Made by a program: the position numbers and the translations under genes. This document shows, piece after piece, positions 25,998 to 34,826 of a stretch of 64,000 nt of DNA (within the stretch, counting starts at the first letter, position 1; each line of letters opens with the position of its first letter). The stretch comes from Desulfomonile tiedjei DSM 6799 (lineage in GTDB: Bacteria; Desulfobacterota; Desulfomonilia; Desulfomonilales; Desulfomonilaceae). Where the stretch lies: positions 5,522,001 to 5,586,000 of the forward strand of contig NC_018025.1 of assembly GCF_000266945.1 (NCBI RefSeq). The letters run 5' to 3'. The notes beneath the pieces were generated by a model, which was given only the letters and a program-made list of their open reading frames with translations, did not search any database and was not told where the DNA came from.

Positions 25998-27275
25998 CTA
26001 TAAACCTGAGGCACCTGCAACTCTCATCTTGGCTTTCGGAATTTCATTCGTCCGAGCAGTTTTTCTCGGCAGCGGCCAATATTGGAAGAAGTCCGCCTGA
26101 ATCATTATGACGGTCAGGTAGAGCAGTGTCCACACCAGGGGAGTGTCATCGGGCTGTGCAATTCCGGGCACTTTTCCCAGCAGGAATGTTGTCGCGGACG
26201 AATAATAGAAAAGGTAGATGCAAAGTCCGCCGGCAATCGCTATCAAGGTCCTCAACAAAGCTCTTACGAACAAGCTCCCGAGATTGGGGAAGTTGTTGAA
26301 ATAGACCGCCAGGATAAATGCTGCAAGGACGACGAATCCACCGATCTCCCCTGTATGCAGATAACGAAAATATGGAGCATCCGTGTACTGGCCGCCTTCA
26401 AACGGTTCCATCCAGTAGACGCTCATAACCTTTAGCAGGATTACGAACGTAATTGCTCCCAGGATCAGGGTCCCGACAATGGCTGCAATGCCTCTCCCCA
26501 AAGAGCCTTCTCCATCCCGGTCGAGAGACTTCCAGGGGTAGCCTTCCCACAGTAGATCCGAAATGATGATCCAGGCTACCGTACACAATATCAACCCGAG
26601 GCTGAAATAAGCGCTTGCGGTCCCCGCAAAAGAAGACCACCACGGTTCCACTCCTGCCTTATTCTGCGGAGGATAGAACAGATAGCAGACATGAGGATGG
26701 AACAGCACTGCAAAGGTGACAGTTGTAAGAACAATTACTGCGAGCATTCTGGACCATGATACGACTGACGCTGTATCACGATTCCAGGGCCATCGACCGA
26801 AGCCGACATTCCATGCCAACGCCCACCAGAGGAATGCCGTGAAGAAATAGATGAGCGCTGTGGATGCGTTTTCTCTGGCATTGAAAGGTTCAGCACCGGT
26901 GCCTCCGGAGGCGACTATTGAATCGGGACTGAAGTACGCAATTCCGAATGTTCCCAGGAATCCTCGGAATATGACAAACACCGTGATCAGCATCAATAGT
27001 ACTGCAACCACAGTGAGGATTATTCCTCTGGTGAGACGAGAGGAATCTTCCGGAGGAGGCGCAGCATTGATATCCCAGACTTTGGTCAACATGACAACAC
27101 TGGAGAGAAAAGCGACCACAAGCGAAAAACCGTACATGGGCGTGTAAAGCTTCATTACTCCGTTTGGATGCATGAACACGTACCATAGCAGCCAAACGAC
27201 GAAGAAAATAACAATGAAGTTTATTAGCCCGAGAACATAGCTGAAGTGTTCACCCGGTCGAGAAGGCTCCGCCAT
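25998..27275 (-). CDS. Polytopic membrane protein of unknown family
   Basis: A 425-residue protein with about ten membrane helices (for example GLINFIVIFFVVWLLWYVF, GIILTVVAVLLMLITVFVIF, LFVRALLRTLIAIAGGLCIYLF). Aromatic-rich loops between helices (VGFGRWPWN, LLWEGYPWK, VYWMEPFEGG) and HPHVCYLFYPPQ could face the periplasm. No transporter motif is recognised. A ribosome site (GGAGG, eight bases) precedes the ATG. It is the third gene of the locus, 68 bases after the Tat-exported MBL protein. It may be the membrane partner of that protein and of the cytochrome; this is inference from order. Confidence 0.7.
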   Translation of the reverse strand: MAEPSRPGEHFSYVLGLINFIVIFFVVWLLWYVFMHPNGVMKLYTPMYGFSLVVAFLSSVVMLTKVWDINAAPPPEDSSRLTRGIILTVVAVLLMLITVFVIFRGFLGTFGIAYFSPDSIVASGGTGAEPFNARENASTALIYFFTAFLWWALAWNVGFGRWPWNRDTASVVSWSRMLAVIVLTTVTFAVLFHPHVCYLFYPPQNKAGVEPWWSSFAGTASAYFSLGLILCTVAWIIISDLLWEGYPWKSLDRDGEGSLGRGIAAIVGTLILGAITFVILLKVMSVYWMEPFEGGQYTDAPYFRYLHTGEIGGFVVLAAFILAVYFNNFPNLGSLFVRALLRTLIAIAGGLCIYLFYYSSATTFLLGKVPGIAQPDDTPLVWTLLYLTVIMIQADFFQYWPLPRKTARTNEIPKAKMRVAGASGL

Positions 27276-27343
27276 TGTCCTGACCTCCGGAAGCAGAAGA
27301 TTCGAACCAGTTTCATGAAGTACGAATAGTGTCTCGAGAGAAA

Positions 27344-28441
27344 TCAGAACGTGACACTATCCCCGTTCGTCAGAAACACGTTGCTGGCCTTTGCAACTGA
27401 AGAAAACTTCTTGTACTCCTTGTATTTGTTGGTGCCTTTCACTACGGGGACACCGGCTTCGGCAGCTTTTTCCGCCCATATCCAGCCCGTGCAGTGGTTG
27501 CAGCCCACTTTCTGGAGCTGGAATGACTTCACCCCTTTGATGATGTCGTCGAATTTGGGCTCCCAGTTCTCGAATAGCGTGATATGGAGCCCGCCGTAGC
27601 ATCCGTACGGCTTGTATCCCTCGAAATTCGATCGCGCGTAAGAGAACAGGGAAAGAATACCTGGATGACAACATCCTGTTACCGTCACGATTCCCTTATC
27701 TTTTACATTGAAATACAGAACGTTCTCCCCGCGGACCCTCAGCAGAATGGGCACATCAAACATTCTTATGGCAACACCCGGCATGACGCGGTAAATACCG
27801 TCCCCTTTATCCCCGCTGGGGGTGCATTCAACGAGTTTTCCGGTATGCGGAACGTCGTTTTTACAGATGGGGATTTCCTTGCCGCTTTTGTCTTTGGCTT
27901 TGTGATGGGCCTTTTCTCGCAGCAATGCGATATCTTCGGGATAATGCGTCTGGGGAGCATAAATGGTGATGTCGGGCTTGTTCTTGAGGGTGGATTCAAT
28001 GCCCCAGAGATGATCGAGATGCCAGTGAGAAAGCATCATAAATTCGATTTCACCGCTTTTCAGCATTGATGCCACGTTGCTTTTTTCGTTGAAGATATAA
28101 TCCATCCATTCCGTATTCCATCCCGTATCCATGAGGAATTTTCGTTCCTTATCGTCCAGCCCGGTGACGGTAATCAGAGCGGAATAACCTCCGGCGTTAT
28201 CCCATTCCCAAGGAATAGTGTACTGATTTGTCATGGCCCCGCCGTAGTCCATGAGCGTCTTCTTAAAGATGTCATTGTCAAACCAGCTCGTCTCCGTCAG
28301 CACGTCCACCTTTACGCTTTTCACTTGTCCAAAATCGACTTTGCCTGCAGCATGGGCCGGTTTCGGAATTACTCCGGTTCCAGCCACAGATGCAGCCGCT
28401 CCCGCCGCTGCCATGGATTTGAGAAACGATCTCCTGTCCAT
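27344..28441 (-). CDS. Tat-exported metallo-beta-lactamase-fold hydrolase (COG1237-like)
   Basis: A 365-residue protein with a twin-arginine signal (MDRRSFLKSMAAAGAAASV, cleavage near AHA about 31). The mature part is an MBL-fold protein: LMDTGWN, the metal motif SHWHLDH (about 137-143), then VTGCCHPG and a late His in GLHITLFE. The layout is like the COG1237 group, which includes dihydropteridine-ring synthases of archaea, but export to the periplasm is unusual for that role. AGGAGG six bases before the ATG. Second gene of the locus after the cytochrome. Metal cofactor loading in the cytoplasm would explain Tat use. The substrate is unknown. Confidence 0.85.
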   Translation of the reverse strand: MDRRSFLKSMAAAGAAASVAGTGVIPKPAHAAGKVDFGQVKSVKVDVLTETSWFDNDIFKKTLMDYGGAMTNQYTIPWEWDNAGGYSALITVTGLDDKERKFLMDTGWNTEWMDYIFNEKSNVASMLKSGEIEFMMLSHWHLDHLWGIESTLKNKPDITIYAPQTHYPEDIALLREKAHHKAKDKSGKEIPICKNDVPHTGKLVECTPSGDKGDGIYRVMPGVAIRMFDVPILLRVRGENVLYFNVKDKGIVTVTGCCHPGILSLFSYARSNFEGYKPYGCYGGLHITLFENWEPKFDDIIKGVKSFQLQKVGCNHCTGWIWAEKAAEAGVPVVKGTNKYKEYKKFSSVAKASNVFLTNGDSVTF

Positions 28442-28579
28442 TGCTTCCTCCTGTGATGTATTCGCGATGGGCCTGTCGTAGCCGTAGTATGGACTGTGCT
28501 GCTACCGAGATGAGGGGATTCTCGGGGCCACACGCTTGAGGGAATGGATCGGGATATGACGGTCAGAGCACCACGGCAA

Positions 28580-28921
28580 TTATCCCGGATCTTTTTCCAT
28601 GCCTCTTCGCAGATTATAGAGAAGACCGCCTACGAGTTCGGTTTCTTTGGGAGTGAGTCCTAACCCGTAGCCATGCATTGTCTCGATGACAAGGAGCCAT
28701 TCGTCCCGAGTACGACCGGGCTTCTCGGGATCTGCAACCGAATCGTGACATTGCAGGCACTTTTGTTTGTAAATCGCGTACGCCTTCTTGTGATCGATTT
28801 TCTTTTTGTCGTCGGCAGAAGGTTTTTTCGTCTCGGCGAGAGCGAATATGCCGCCGAATGCGAGGAACAGGACGCAAAGCATCACGAAACAAATCTTCCG
28901 AACAAATAGGGATTTGTCCAT
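28580..28921 (-). CDS. Small monoheme c-type cytochrome
   Basis: A 113-residue exported protein. The signal region (FVMLCVLFLAFGGIFALAE) ends before a Lys-rich linker. One heme-attachment motif CLQCH (about 59-63 counted from the upstream GTG) is followed by a likely Met ligand in ETMHGYGLGLTP, giving a His/Met class I cytochrome. The ATG at 28921 is preferred over GTG at 28933, since the latter lies inside the GGAGGAGG ribosome site. It is the first gene of the five-gene locus and should move electrons in the periplasm. Confidence 0.85.
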   Translation of the reverse strand: MDKSLFVRKICFVMLCVLFLAFGGIFALAETKKPSADDKKKIDHKKAYAIYKQKCLQCHDSVADPEKPGRTRDEWLLVIETMHGYGLGLTPKETELVGGLLYNLRRGMEKDPG

Positions 28922-28933
28922 GATTTTGTGCAC

Positions 28934-29841
28934 CTCCTCCCAGGCAAAGCATGAGGTCGGTTGAAAACTAAGAGGTTTGCACCGCTTTAAGCAATTTTCG
29001 TGCTAACGCAGTGCTACGCCGTCGCTTCTTATAACGGAGAGGGATGATTGATCTTTTAGGATAGCTTTGCACTACAGAAACTCAGTTGCTCTCTGGTAAG
29101 AGCTGCAAAATGCAATATCGAGAAGTGCGCAAATATGCAAAATGCAACTACAGGAGCCCGGGTTATGTCAACTCTTATCGTAAAGCCGCCAGGAAGAATC
29201 CGCAGTGACGGCCGGTCCAGACAAAGACCCGAGAGAATGAGTCCGATTTATGGAAGAAATGTGTTGACTCCTTACTTTTCAACATACCTTACCGCATGCT
29301 CCGCGGTCAAGCTTGATCTCGAAGATTGAGGAGCCTCCATCGATTAGAAAAAGTTTAATCGCCGGAATCAATGGGAGGAGCAGAACGAAAAACAATATTC
29401 ATGAACGGTGCCCCGCCTTCCAGGTTAAAGACAGGTAAGAAGAATCCCTTGTATCATGATTCACCGATGATCTGCCCGTGAAAGCATCGGCAGAGATTTT
29501 CTAGGCAGTCATTGGACGGTGAAGCAAAATAATGGGGGGTCGTGACGGGAATGATCGGAAGGCTTCCATCTATACCGTCGAGTCCTATTTCGCCTTGCCG
29601 AATCGAGGTGTTCATGGTATTTCCACCTCGTGCCGAAAGGCTATCCTCATCGTCACTGCGATGAATTCTCTTTTCGATGGAACTTTTGGAATGTGAACGG
29701 CGCCGAAAGGCGCTGTCATTGCGATAAAAACATCAGTAGGGAAAGAGGCTATCATAGAAGCCGGCTACATCGGTTTACCGCCAGTGGGTTGTCATTGAAT
29801 GTTGCTTAACATTATGTTTCGAACAAGAATTGGAGGTCGCC
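28934..29841. other. Long intergenic region between two divergent loci
   Basis: About 900 bases without a supported gene. It holds a pair of direct repeats (29104-29147) that may control the cytochrome locus, and a GCGCC-GAAA-GGCGC hairpin near 29700-29713. A 64-codon frame at 29135 has no supporting feature. Confidence 0.5.
29104..29147. promoter_or_regulatory. Direct repeats TGCAAAATGCAA, candidate activator/repressor site
   Basis: Identical 12-mers at 29104-29115 and 29136-29147. Start-to-start distance is 32 bases, about three helical turns, so both lie on one face of the DNA. They are 180-225 bases upstream of the cytochrome start and about 700 from the HD gene. Confidence 0.4.
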
Positions 29842-31179
29842 ATGCCTTCTTATGGGCCTAAGATAATTCGAGACCCAGTCCACGACATCATACCATTCGC
29901 GAATGACGAGACCGACCAGCTTCTCTTGCGTGTGATTAACACCAAGGAGTTTCAGCGGCTGCGCCGAATTAAACAGCTAGGGATGTGTGATATAGTCTTT
30001 CCTGGAGCTAGTCATAGCCGTCTAGCTCACTCGCTAGGAGTTATGCATCTTGCGAGAAGAGTCCTCGACCAGATTAAGCGTGTTTACCAAAAAATGGATG
30101 AAATACAGCGACGTGTGGTTCTTTTGGCAGCACTTCTACACGATATTGGACATGGACCCTTCTCTCATGCATTTGAGAGAGTGTCAGACTCAAGCCACGA
30201 ATCTTGGACGGGACGGATTATTTTAGACGAAACGACAGAGGTCCACCAGAAACTTAAAGAGCTAGATCCGACACTACCTAAACAAGTTGCTGACTTTCTT
30301 CAAAGCAAACCTGTTGACGGAGTGCCGACAGTTTTCTCACATATCGTCAGCAGCCAGCTTGATGTAGATCGATTCGATTATCTGTTGAGAGACAGTCATG
30401 CGACCGGAACCAATTATGGTGCTTTCGATTTGAACTGGTTAATTCAACATCTTTTTTTGACGGACACGGGTGATCGTTTCTACCTCGATCGGAAAGCTTA
30501 TTGGGTTGCAAAGGCTTACATATTTGCTCGTCACAATATGTATCAAACAGTATATTTTCACAAGGCAGTGCGGGCCACTGAAGTCATGTTTGTTGAACTC
30601 TGCAGTCTATACAGGAACCTTGTCAAAGAAGCGGCTGATCTTAAGCAGAAGAAAGCTATTGCGCCGAACGTTTCCCCGGTGATTGTGTCTATCTTTTCCG
30701 AAGACGCCATTTCATTAGACGATTATCTGACTCTGGATGATAGTACATTGATAGAGTTTTTTAAGTGTTGCGCCCATTCAAGCCATCTTGCTCTTGCAGC
30801 GCTTGGATTGGGGCTGATTAACCGTAAGCTATATAAATGCATTGACATTACTATGGAAGACAAGGGCCGCGATCGGAACTTCGTAGCTGACGTCTCATCC
30901 TGGTTGACAGAGAATCACATGGATTGGAGACATGAGTTCATCTCCGATTCTCCAGCGAACACACCCTATCAGCGCTATATGCCTGAGAAGGAAAAGCCAG
31001 CTCAAGCAATCTATATAGAAAGACCTGATGGCAATCAGGTCGAGATTACTGAATATAGGCTTCAGAGCCCTATAGCAGCTCTTGCAAAAGAAAACATTTT
31101 AGCACGTTACTATTTTAAAGAAGCAATCCGTGATAAGGTGGACGAACTGGCAAAAGCCCATGGATTGAGGAGGGCATAA
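29842..31179 (+). CDS. HD-domain phosphohydrolase (dGTPase/SAMHD1/YwfO-like)
   Basis: A 445-residue cytoplasmic HD protein of the COG1078 group, whose members cleave dNTPs or other phosphates. The metal site is intact: HSRLAHSLGV (H), LLHDIGHGPFSH (HD) and the downstream Asp in QLDVDRFDYLLRDS. EFQRLRRIKQLGM near the N-terminus is typical. The ATG at 29842 is used because GGAGG stands five bases before it. The next gene overlaps by TAATG. The region is AT-richer than its flanks, in keeping with an acquired cassette. Substrate is unproven; tRNA or nucleotide hydrolysis are both possible. Confidence 0.85.
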   Translation: MPSYGPKIIRDPVHDIIPFANDETDQLLLRVINTKEFQRLRRIKQLGMCDIVFPGASHSRLAHSLGVMHLARRVLDQIKRVYQKMDEIQRRVVLLAALLHDIGHGPFSHAFERVSDSSHESWTGRIILDETTEVHQKLKELDPTLPKQVADFLQSKPVDGVPTVFSHIVSSQLDVDRFDYLLRDSHATGTNYGAFDLNWLIQHLFLTDTGDRFYLDRKAYWVAKAYIFARHNMYQTVYFHKAVRATEVMFVELCSLYRNLVKEAADLKQKKAIAPNVSPVIVSIFSEDAISLDDYLTLDDSTLIEFFKCCAHSSHLALAALGLGLINRKLYKCIDITMEDKGRDRNFVADVSSWLTENHMDWRHEFISDSPANTPYQRYMPEKEKPAQAIYIERPDGNQVEITEYRLQSPIAALAKENILARYYFKEAIRDKVDELAKAHGLRRA

Positions 31180-31688
31180 TGAGCTATGAGACAGATCAAG
31201 TTATGAATTATCAATGGCTAGCGAGTGTGATTGCAGAACATCCTGACGCAACGGTTCGAGGCAGCGTTCGTCTGCAAAACACAATATGGTTGCTTCAGCA
31301 TGTCGGATTTCCTTCTCGCTATAATTATAGGAAGTTTTTCGACGGGCCCTACAGTGAAGCAGTTCGAGCAGACATCGAATTACTGTCGAGCTTGGGCCTG
31401 ATAGAAGTGGAAAGCAGTCCTGAAGGAATGGAACCAGGCTATACTTTCCGTGCTATCGAGAAATTGCAGATCAAAGAACTCGAAAAGTTTATTGAGCAGA
31501 TACGAATCATCAGTGAAATGGAAACTTTTGTTCTCGACTGTGCAGCTACATATGAAGCATTTAGGGACCTCGGGTTACCTGATGAAGAAGCCTGGGTTTC
31601 CGTTTGCCTTAAAAAGGGGAATCTCTGCGATGAGATTACTACAGAGCACGCCAAGAAATTCTTGGAAAAGCTTGGGCTACTCCCGTGA
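31179..31688 (+). CDS. YwgA-like protein coupled to the HD phosphohydrolase
   Basis: A 169-residue soluble protein. The N-terminal half (VRLQNTIWLLQHVGF, then KFFDGPYSEAVRADIELL and SLGLIEV) follows the YwgA pattern and the wider DUF4065-like fold. The C-terminal half is helical (CAATYEAFRDLGLPDEE). It overlaps the HD gene by one base (TAATG), so translation is coupled. From memory, Bacillus subtilis ywgA lies beside the HD gene ywfO, so the pair appears conserved across phyla. Function is unknown; a regulator or antitoxin of the HD enzyme is an inference. Confidence 0.7.
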   Translation: MSYETDQVMNYQWLASVIAEHPDATVRGSVRLQNTIWLLQHVGFPSRYNYRKFFDGPYSEAVRADIELLSSLGLIEVESSPEGMEPGYTFRAIEKLQIKELEKFIEQIRIISEMETFVLDCAATYEAFRDLGLPDEEAWVSVCLKKGNLCDEITTEHAKKFLEKLGLLP

Positions 31689-32046
31689 TCTGTTAGGAAG
31701 GCAGTATGAAAAAAAAAAAGGTACCAGCACTGACTTCGACCAATCTCGCTCCACGGACACAAACTTGAGCATATGATCCGAGCATTCATGTAGGTCGATT
31801 TCAACGGATCAAGGAAATCGAGGAGCGAGAGCATTGTCAAATAGAACGTGTGGGAAAAAACAACGAAGACTGAGCCCACATGAGAGAAGGCTAGAAAAAA
31901 TCGATGAACATCTCCTTGTCAAGAATCACTCCAGACTGTGATATAGGATTGATCCTTAATCGAGATTCGCTCAGTTTGTTGAAAAACAGTCCTTAATTCC
32001 TTTTGCCATAACAAACCGAAATACGAAAATACCATTAACTCAACGC
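31689..32046. other. Gene-free stretch
   Basis: AT-rich with an A11 run near 31709. No supported gene and no clear promoter for the downstream molybdenum hydroxylase. Confidence 0.4.
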
Positions 32047-34353
32047 ATGAAGAACCAGCCTCTGCAAATCGGCGCATCCATCCCACGTCAAGACGCTTAT
32101 TCCAAGGTTACCGGGCAGGAGAAATTTGCAGCAGATTATTACGGAGAAAACCTCGTCTGGGCCGGAGTGAAAAGAGCGGGAATAGCTCACGGGATTCTCA
32201 GGAAAATTGATTGCGAAAAAGCACTCCATGTTCCTGGTGTCGTTTGCGTGCTCACCCATGAGCACGTTTCAGGCACAAATCGGCAAGGGGTAGTCAGAAA
32301 AGACCAGCCTGTGCTCGTCAATGACAAAGTTCGCCACTGTGGCGATGCTGTAGCCCTGGTTCTGGCCGATTCCGAAGAAGCTCTTAAGAATAGTCTAGCC
32401 CTTATCCAATGCACCTTTGATGAATTGCCGGGCGTCTTCGATCCTGAAGAAGCAATGAAATCTGGCGCACCTCTCATTCATGACGATATTGCTCAGAACG
32501 TGCTACTCCACGGTGAAATCAAGACCGGCTCTGGAGTTGATGCAGAAAAAGAGTGCGACATCATTCTGGAAGCTTGCTTCGCTACTCCTCATCAGGAACA
32601 CGCGTACTTGGAAACAGAGGTTGGATGGGCTTGCGTTGAAGCGGACGGTAAGCTGAAAATCGTATGCTCGACGCAAACGCCGTTTCGTGACCGCATGGAA
32701 GTTGCGGAAGCTCTCGGATTGGAATTCTCCGGTATCCGCATTGTTGCGCCCTATGCAGGCGGCGCTTTCGGAGGAAAAGACGGAGTCACTGTTCAGACGC
32801 TTTTGGGATTGGCGGCACTCAATGCCGGCGGTCGGCCTGTGAAGATGCACTGGAATAGAGAGGAATCCTTCATTTCGGGCACAAAGCGCCATTCTGCTCG
32901 AATGTATTACAGGCTCGGGGCCAAAGCTGACGGAACACTGCACTGTCTTTCCGTCAGGCTTTACTACGATACCGGTCCTTACGATCATCTGGGCGGGGTG
33001 GTTCTCACGCTGGGGCTCGAACACTCGGGTGGAGCGTACCGCATTCCGCACGTTTATCTTCGCGGCTGGGCGGTTTACACGAATAATCCCATTGGAGGCG
33101 CTTTTCGGGGGTTCGGAGTTCCCCAGGTAAACGCTGCAATGGAACAGATGATGGATACGCTTGCAGCGAAGCTGAATGTAGATCCGCTCGCTCTACGAAT
33201 AAAAAACGCTTTGCGAAGGGGCGACAAGACCTCTGTTGGGAAAACGCTGGTGTGTTCGACCGGCCTTATCGACTGCCTGCAAACCGTGTCCGGCCATCCT
33301 CTCTGGAAGAATCGGAATGCATGGAAATCCGAAGCTCCCCATTTCAAGCGTCGTGGGATAGGCATAGCCGCCGTAATGCAGGGTTCGGGTTATGGCCCGG
33401 TGGTGCCCGATTACGCGAATGCAAAGGTGGAGTTGACCGTTGAAGGTACCTTCCGTGTGTATTGCGGCGTAGTTGACATGGGGCAGGGCAACGCCTCCAC
33501 GAATGCTCAGATTGCGGGAAGCATCCTGGGGCAAAATGCAACATCGATTGAGCCGGTGCTTCCCGACACGGATCGAACTTTGCCCAGTGGTTCGGCTTCT
33601 GCGAGCAGGTGCACGTATACCTTTGGAAACGCTCTCATTGGAGCTGCAGAAGCGTTGCGCAAGCGAATTCTCCAGCGAGCAGCGGATCTCCTCATGATTC
33701 CGGGAATTGAAGAAATGGTGCTTGTGAACGGGGCTGTCAAGCATCTGACCACAGGTCGGGAAATTAAACTGTCACAGATTGCGCAGTTCCTGAACGACTC
33801 GGAGCGCATCTCAGTTCATCATTTCAGAGCACCGGTAGCACAAGAGGATCTAGGCATCGCCGCAAATTTGAGGCTTCACGGCATGCCGCACACTCTTTTC
33901 TCCTTTGGCGCACACCTTGCGGCAGTAGAAATCGACGAGTTGACAGGAATTCTTCGGATTGAGCGCTACATGTGTGCAAGCGATTGCGGTAAGGTGATAA
34001 ACCCTCAGATCTATGCACAGCAGATCCACGGCGGAGTGGGGCAGGGAATCGGGTACGCAATTTCCGAGGAACTCAACCTGAAAAACGGTACAATTCTGAA
34101 CCCGGACCTGTCTACGTACCTCATTCCCACAACCGAGGACATTCCTGACATTGAATCTCATGCTGTCGAGTTATACGAGCCCACCGGACCCTTCGGGTTG
34201 AAAGGAGTCGGTGAAGTCGCAGTGAACGGTCCTTTACCTGCAATTGCCAATGCTGTGGCGGATGCGTGCGGGGTACGTATTCACGAATCACCTCTCACGG
34301 CTGAACGTATTCTGAAGGCTCTTCACAGCAAGAATCGAGAGAACACCGAGTGA
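32047..34353 (+). CDS. Molybdenum hydroxylase large (Mo-cofactor) subunit, xanthine dehydrogenase family
   Basis: A 768-residue subunit carrying the molybdopterin cofactor. It matches the XdhA/CoxL/HcrA family in length and motifs: GGAFGGKDG (about 239), GGAFRGFGVPQ (about 351), MGQGNASTNAQ (about 479) and the catalytic Glu in GLKGVGEVAVNG (about 720). The catalytic loop lacks the AYRCSFR motif typical of aerobic CO dehydrogenase. The enzyme would hydroxylate a heterocycle or reduce a thioester substrate. It is the first gene of a three-gene operon; the stop overlaps the next start (GTGA). No ribosome site is obvious before the ATG. Confidence 0.93.
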   Translation: MKNQPLQIGASIPRQDAYSKVTGQEKFAADYYGENLVWAGVKRAGIAHGILRKIDCEKALHVPGVVCVLTHEHVSGTNRQGVVRKDQPVLVNDKVRHCGDAVALVLADSEEALKNSLALIQCTFDELPGVFDPEEAMKSGAPLIHDDIAQNVLLHGEIKTGSGVDAEKECDIILEACFATPHQEHAYLETEVGWACVEADGKLKIVCSTQTPFRDRMEVAEALGLEFSGIRIVAPYAGGAFGGKDGVTVQTLLGLAALNAGGRPVKMHWNREESFISGTKRHSARMYYRLGAKADGTLHCLSVRLYYDTGPYDHLGGVVLTLGLEHSGGAYRIPHVYLRGWAVYTNNPIGGAFRGFGVPQVNAAMEQMMDTLAAKLNVDPLALRIKNALRRGDKTSVGKTLVCSTGLIDCLQTVSGHPLWKNRNAWKSEAPHFKRRGIGIAAVMQGSGYGPVVPDYANAKVELTVEGTFRVYCGVVDMGQGNASTNAQIAGSILGQNATSIEPVLPDTDRTLPSGSASASRCTYTFGNALIGAAEALRKRILQRAADLLMIPGIEEMVLVNGAVKHLTTGREIKLSQIAQFLNDSERISVHHFRAPVAQEDLGIAANLRLHGMPHTLFSFGAHLAAVEIDELTGILRIERYMCASDCGKVINPQIYAQQIHGGVGQGIGYAISEELNLKNGTILNPDLSTYLIPTTEDIPDIESHAVELYEPTGPFGLKGVGEVAVNGPLPAIANAVADACGVRIHESPLTAERILKALHSKNRENTE

Positions 34354-34826
34354 ACATACAATTCACGCTGAATGGAAAGACTGTGGAAATCGAAGCTCCT
34401 CCCGACCGCCGGGTTGTAGATGTGCTCCGGAAAGATCTTGGACTCACTGGCACCAAAGAATCATGTTCAGCCGGAGATTGCGGAGCATGTACCATACTGG
34501 TGAACGGTGAGACTCGTCTCTCGTGCCTCATGCTGGCAGCTCAGTTGCAAGATCGGGATATTACGACTGTCGAGGGGCTCTCCGATCCGGATTCTCTTCA
34601 TCCGGTGCAAGTTGCTTTCGTCGAAAACGGTGCAGTTCAATGCGGTTTCTGCACTTCGGGAATGGTCCTCGCTACAGTCGATCTATTAAAGAGGAATCCC
34701 CATCCGACCAGGTCGGAGATTCGTGCGGGACTTGCTGGAAACTTGTGCCGATGTACAGGATATCACATGATTGTCGATGCTGTTGAAAAAGCCGTGGAAA
34801 CTCTGGCATCCGGAGAGGAATCGTGA
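34350..34826 (+). CDS. Molybdenum hydroxylase small subunit, two [2Fe-2S] clusters
   Basis: A 158-residue ferredoxin-like subunit. The plant-type cluster ligands are visible in ESCSAGDCGACT and ETRLSC; the second cluster in VQCGFCTSGMV and GNLCRCTGY. All eight Cys are present. It passes electrons from the Mo site to FAD. GTG start overlaps the preceding stop, and its own stop overlaps the next GTG, so the three genes are tightly coupled. Confidence 0.95.
   Translation: MNIQFTLNGKTVEIEAPPDRRVVDVLRKDLGLTGTKESCSAGDCGACTILVNGETRLSCLMLAAQLQDRDITTVEGLSDPDSLHPVQVAFVENGAVQCGFCTSGMVLATVDLLKRNPHPTRSEIRAGLAGNLCRCTGYHMIVDAVEKAVETLASGEES

Noticed and set aside
29135-29329. 64-codon frame in the intergenic region
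   Set aside because: Its start lies inside the direct repeats; no domain or supporting neighbour.
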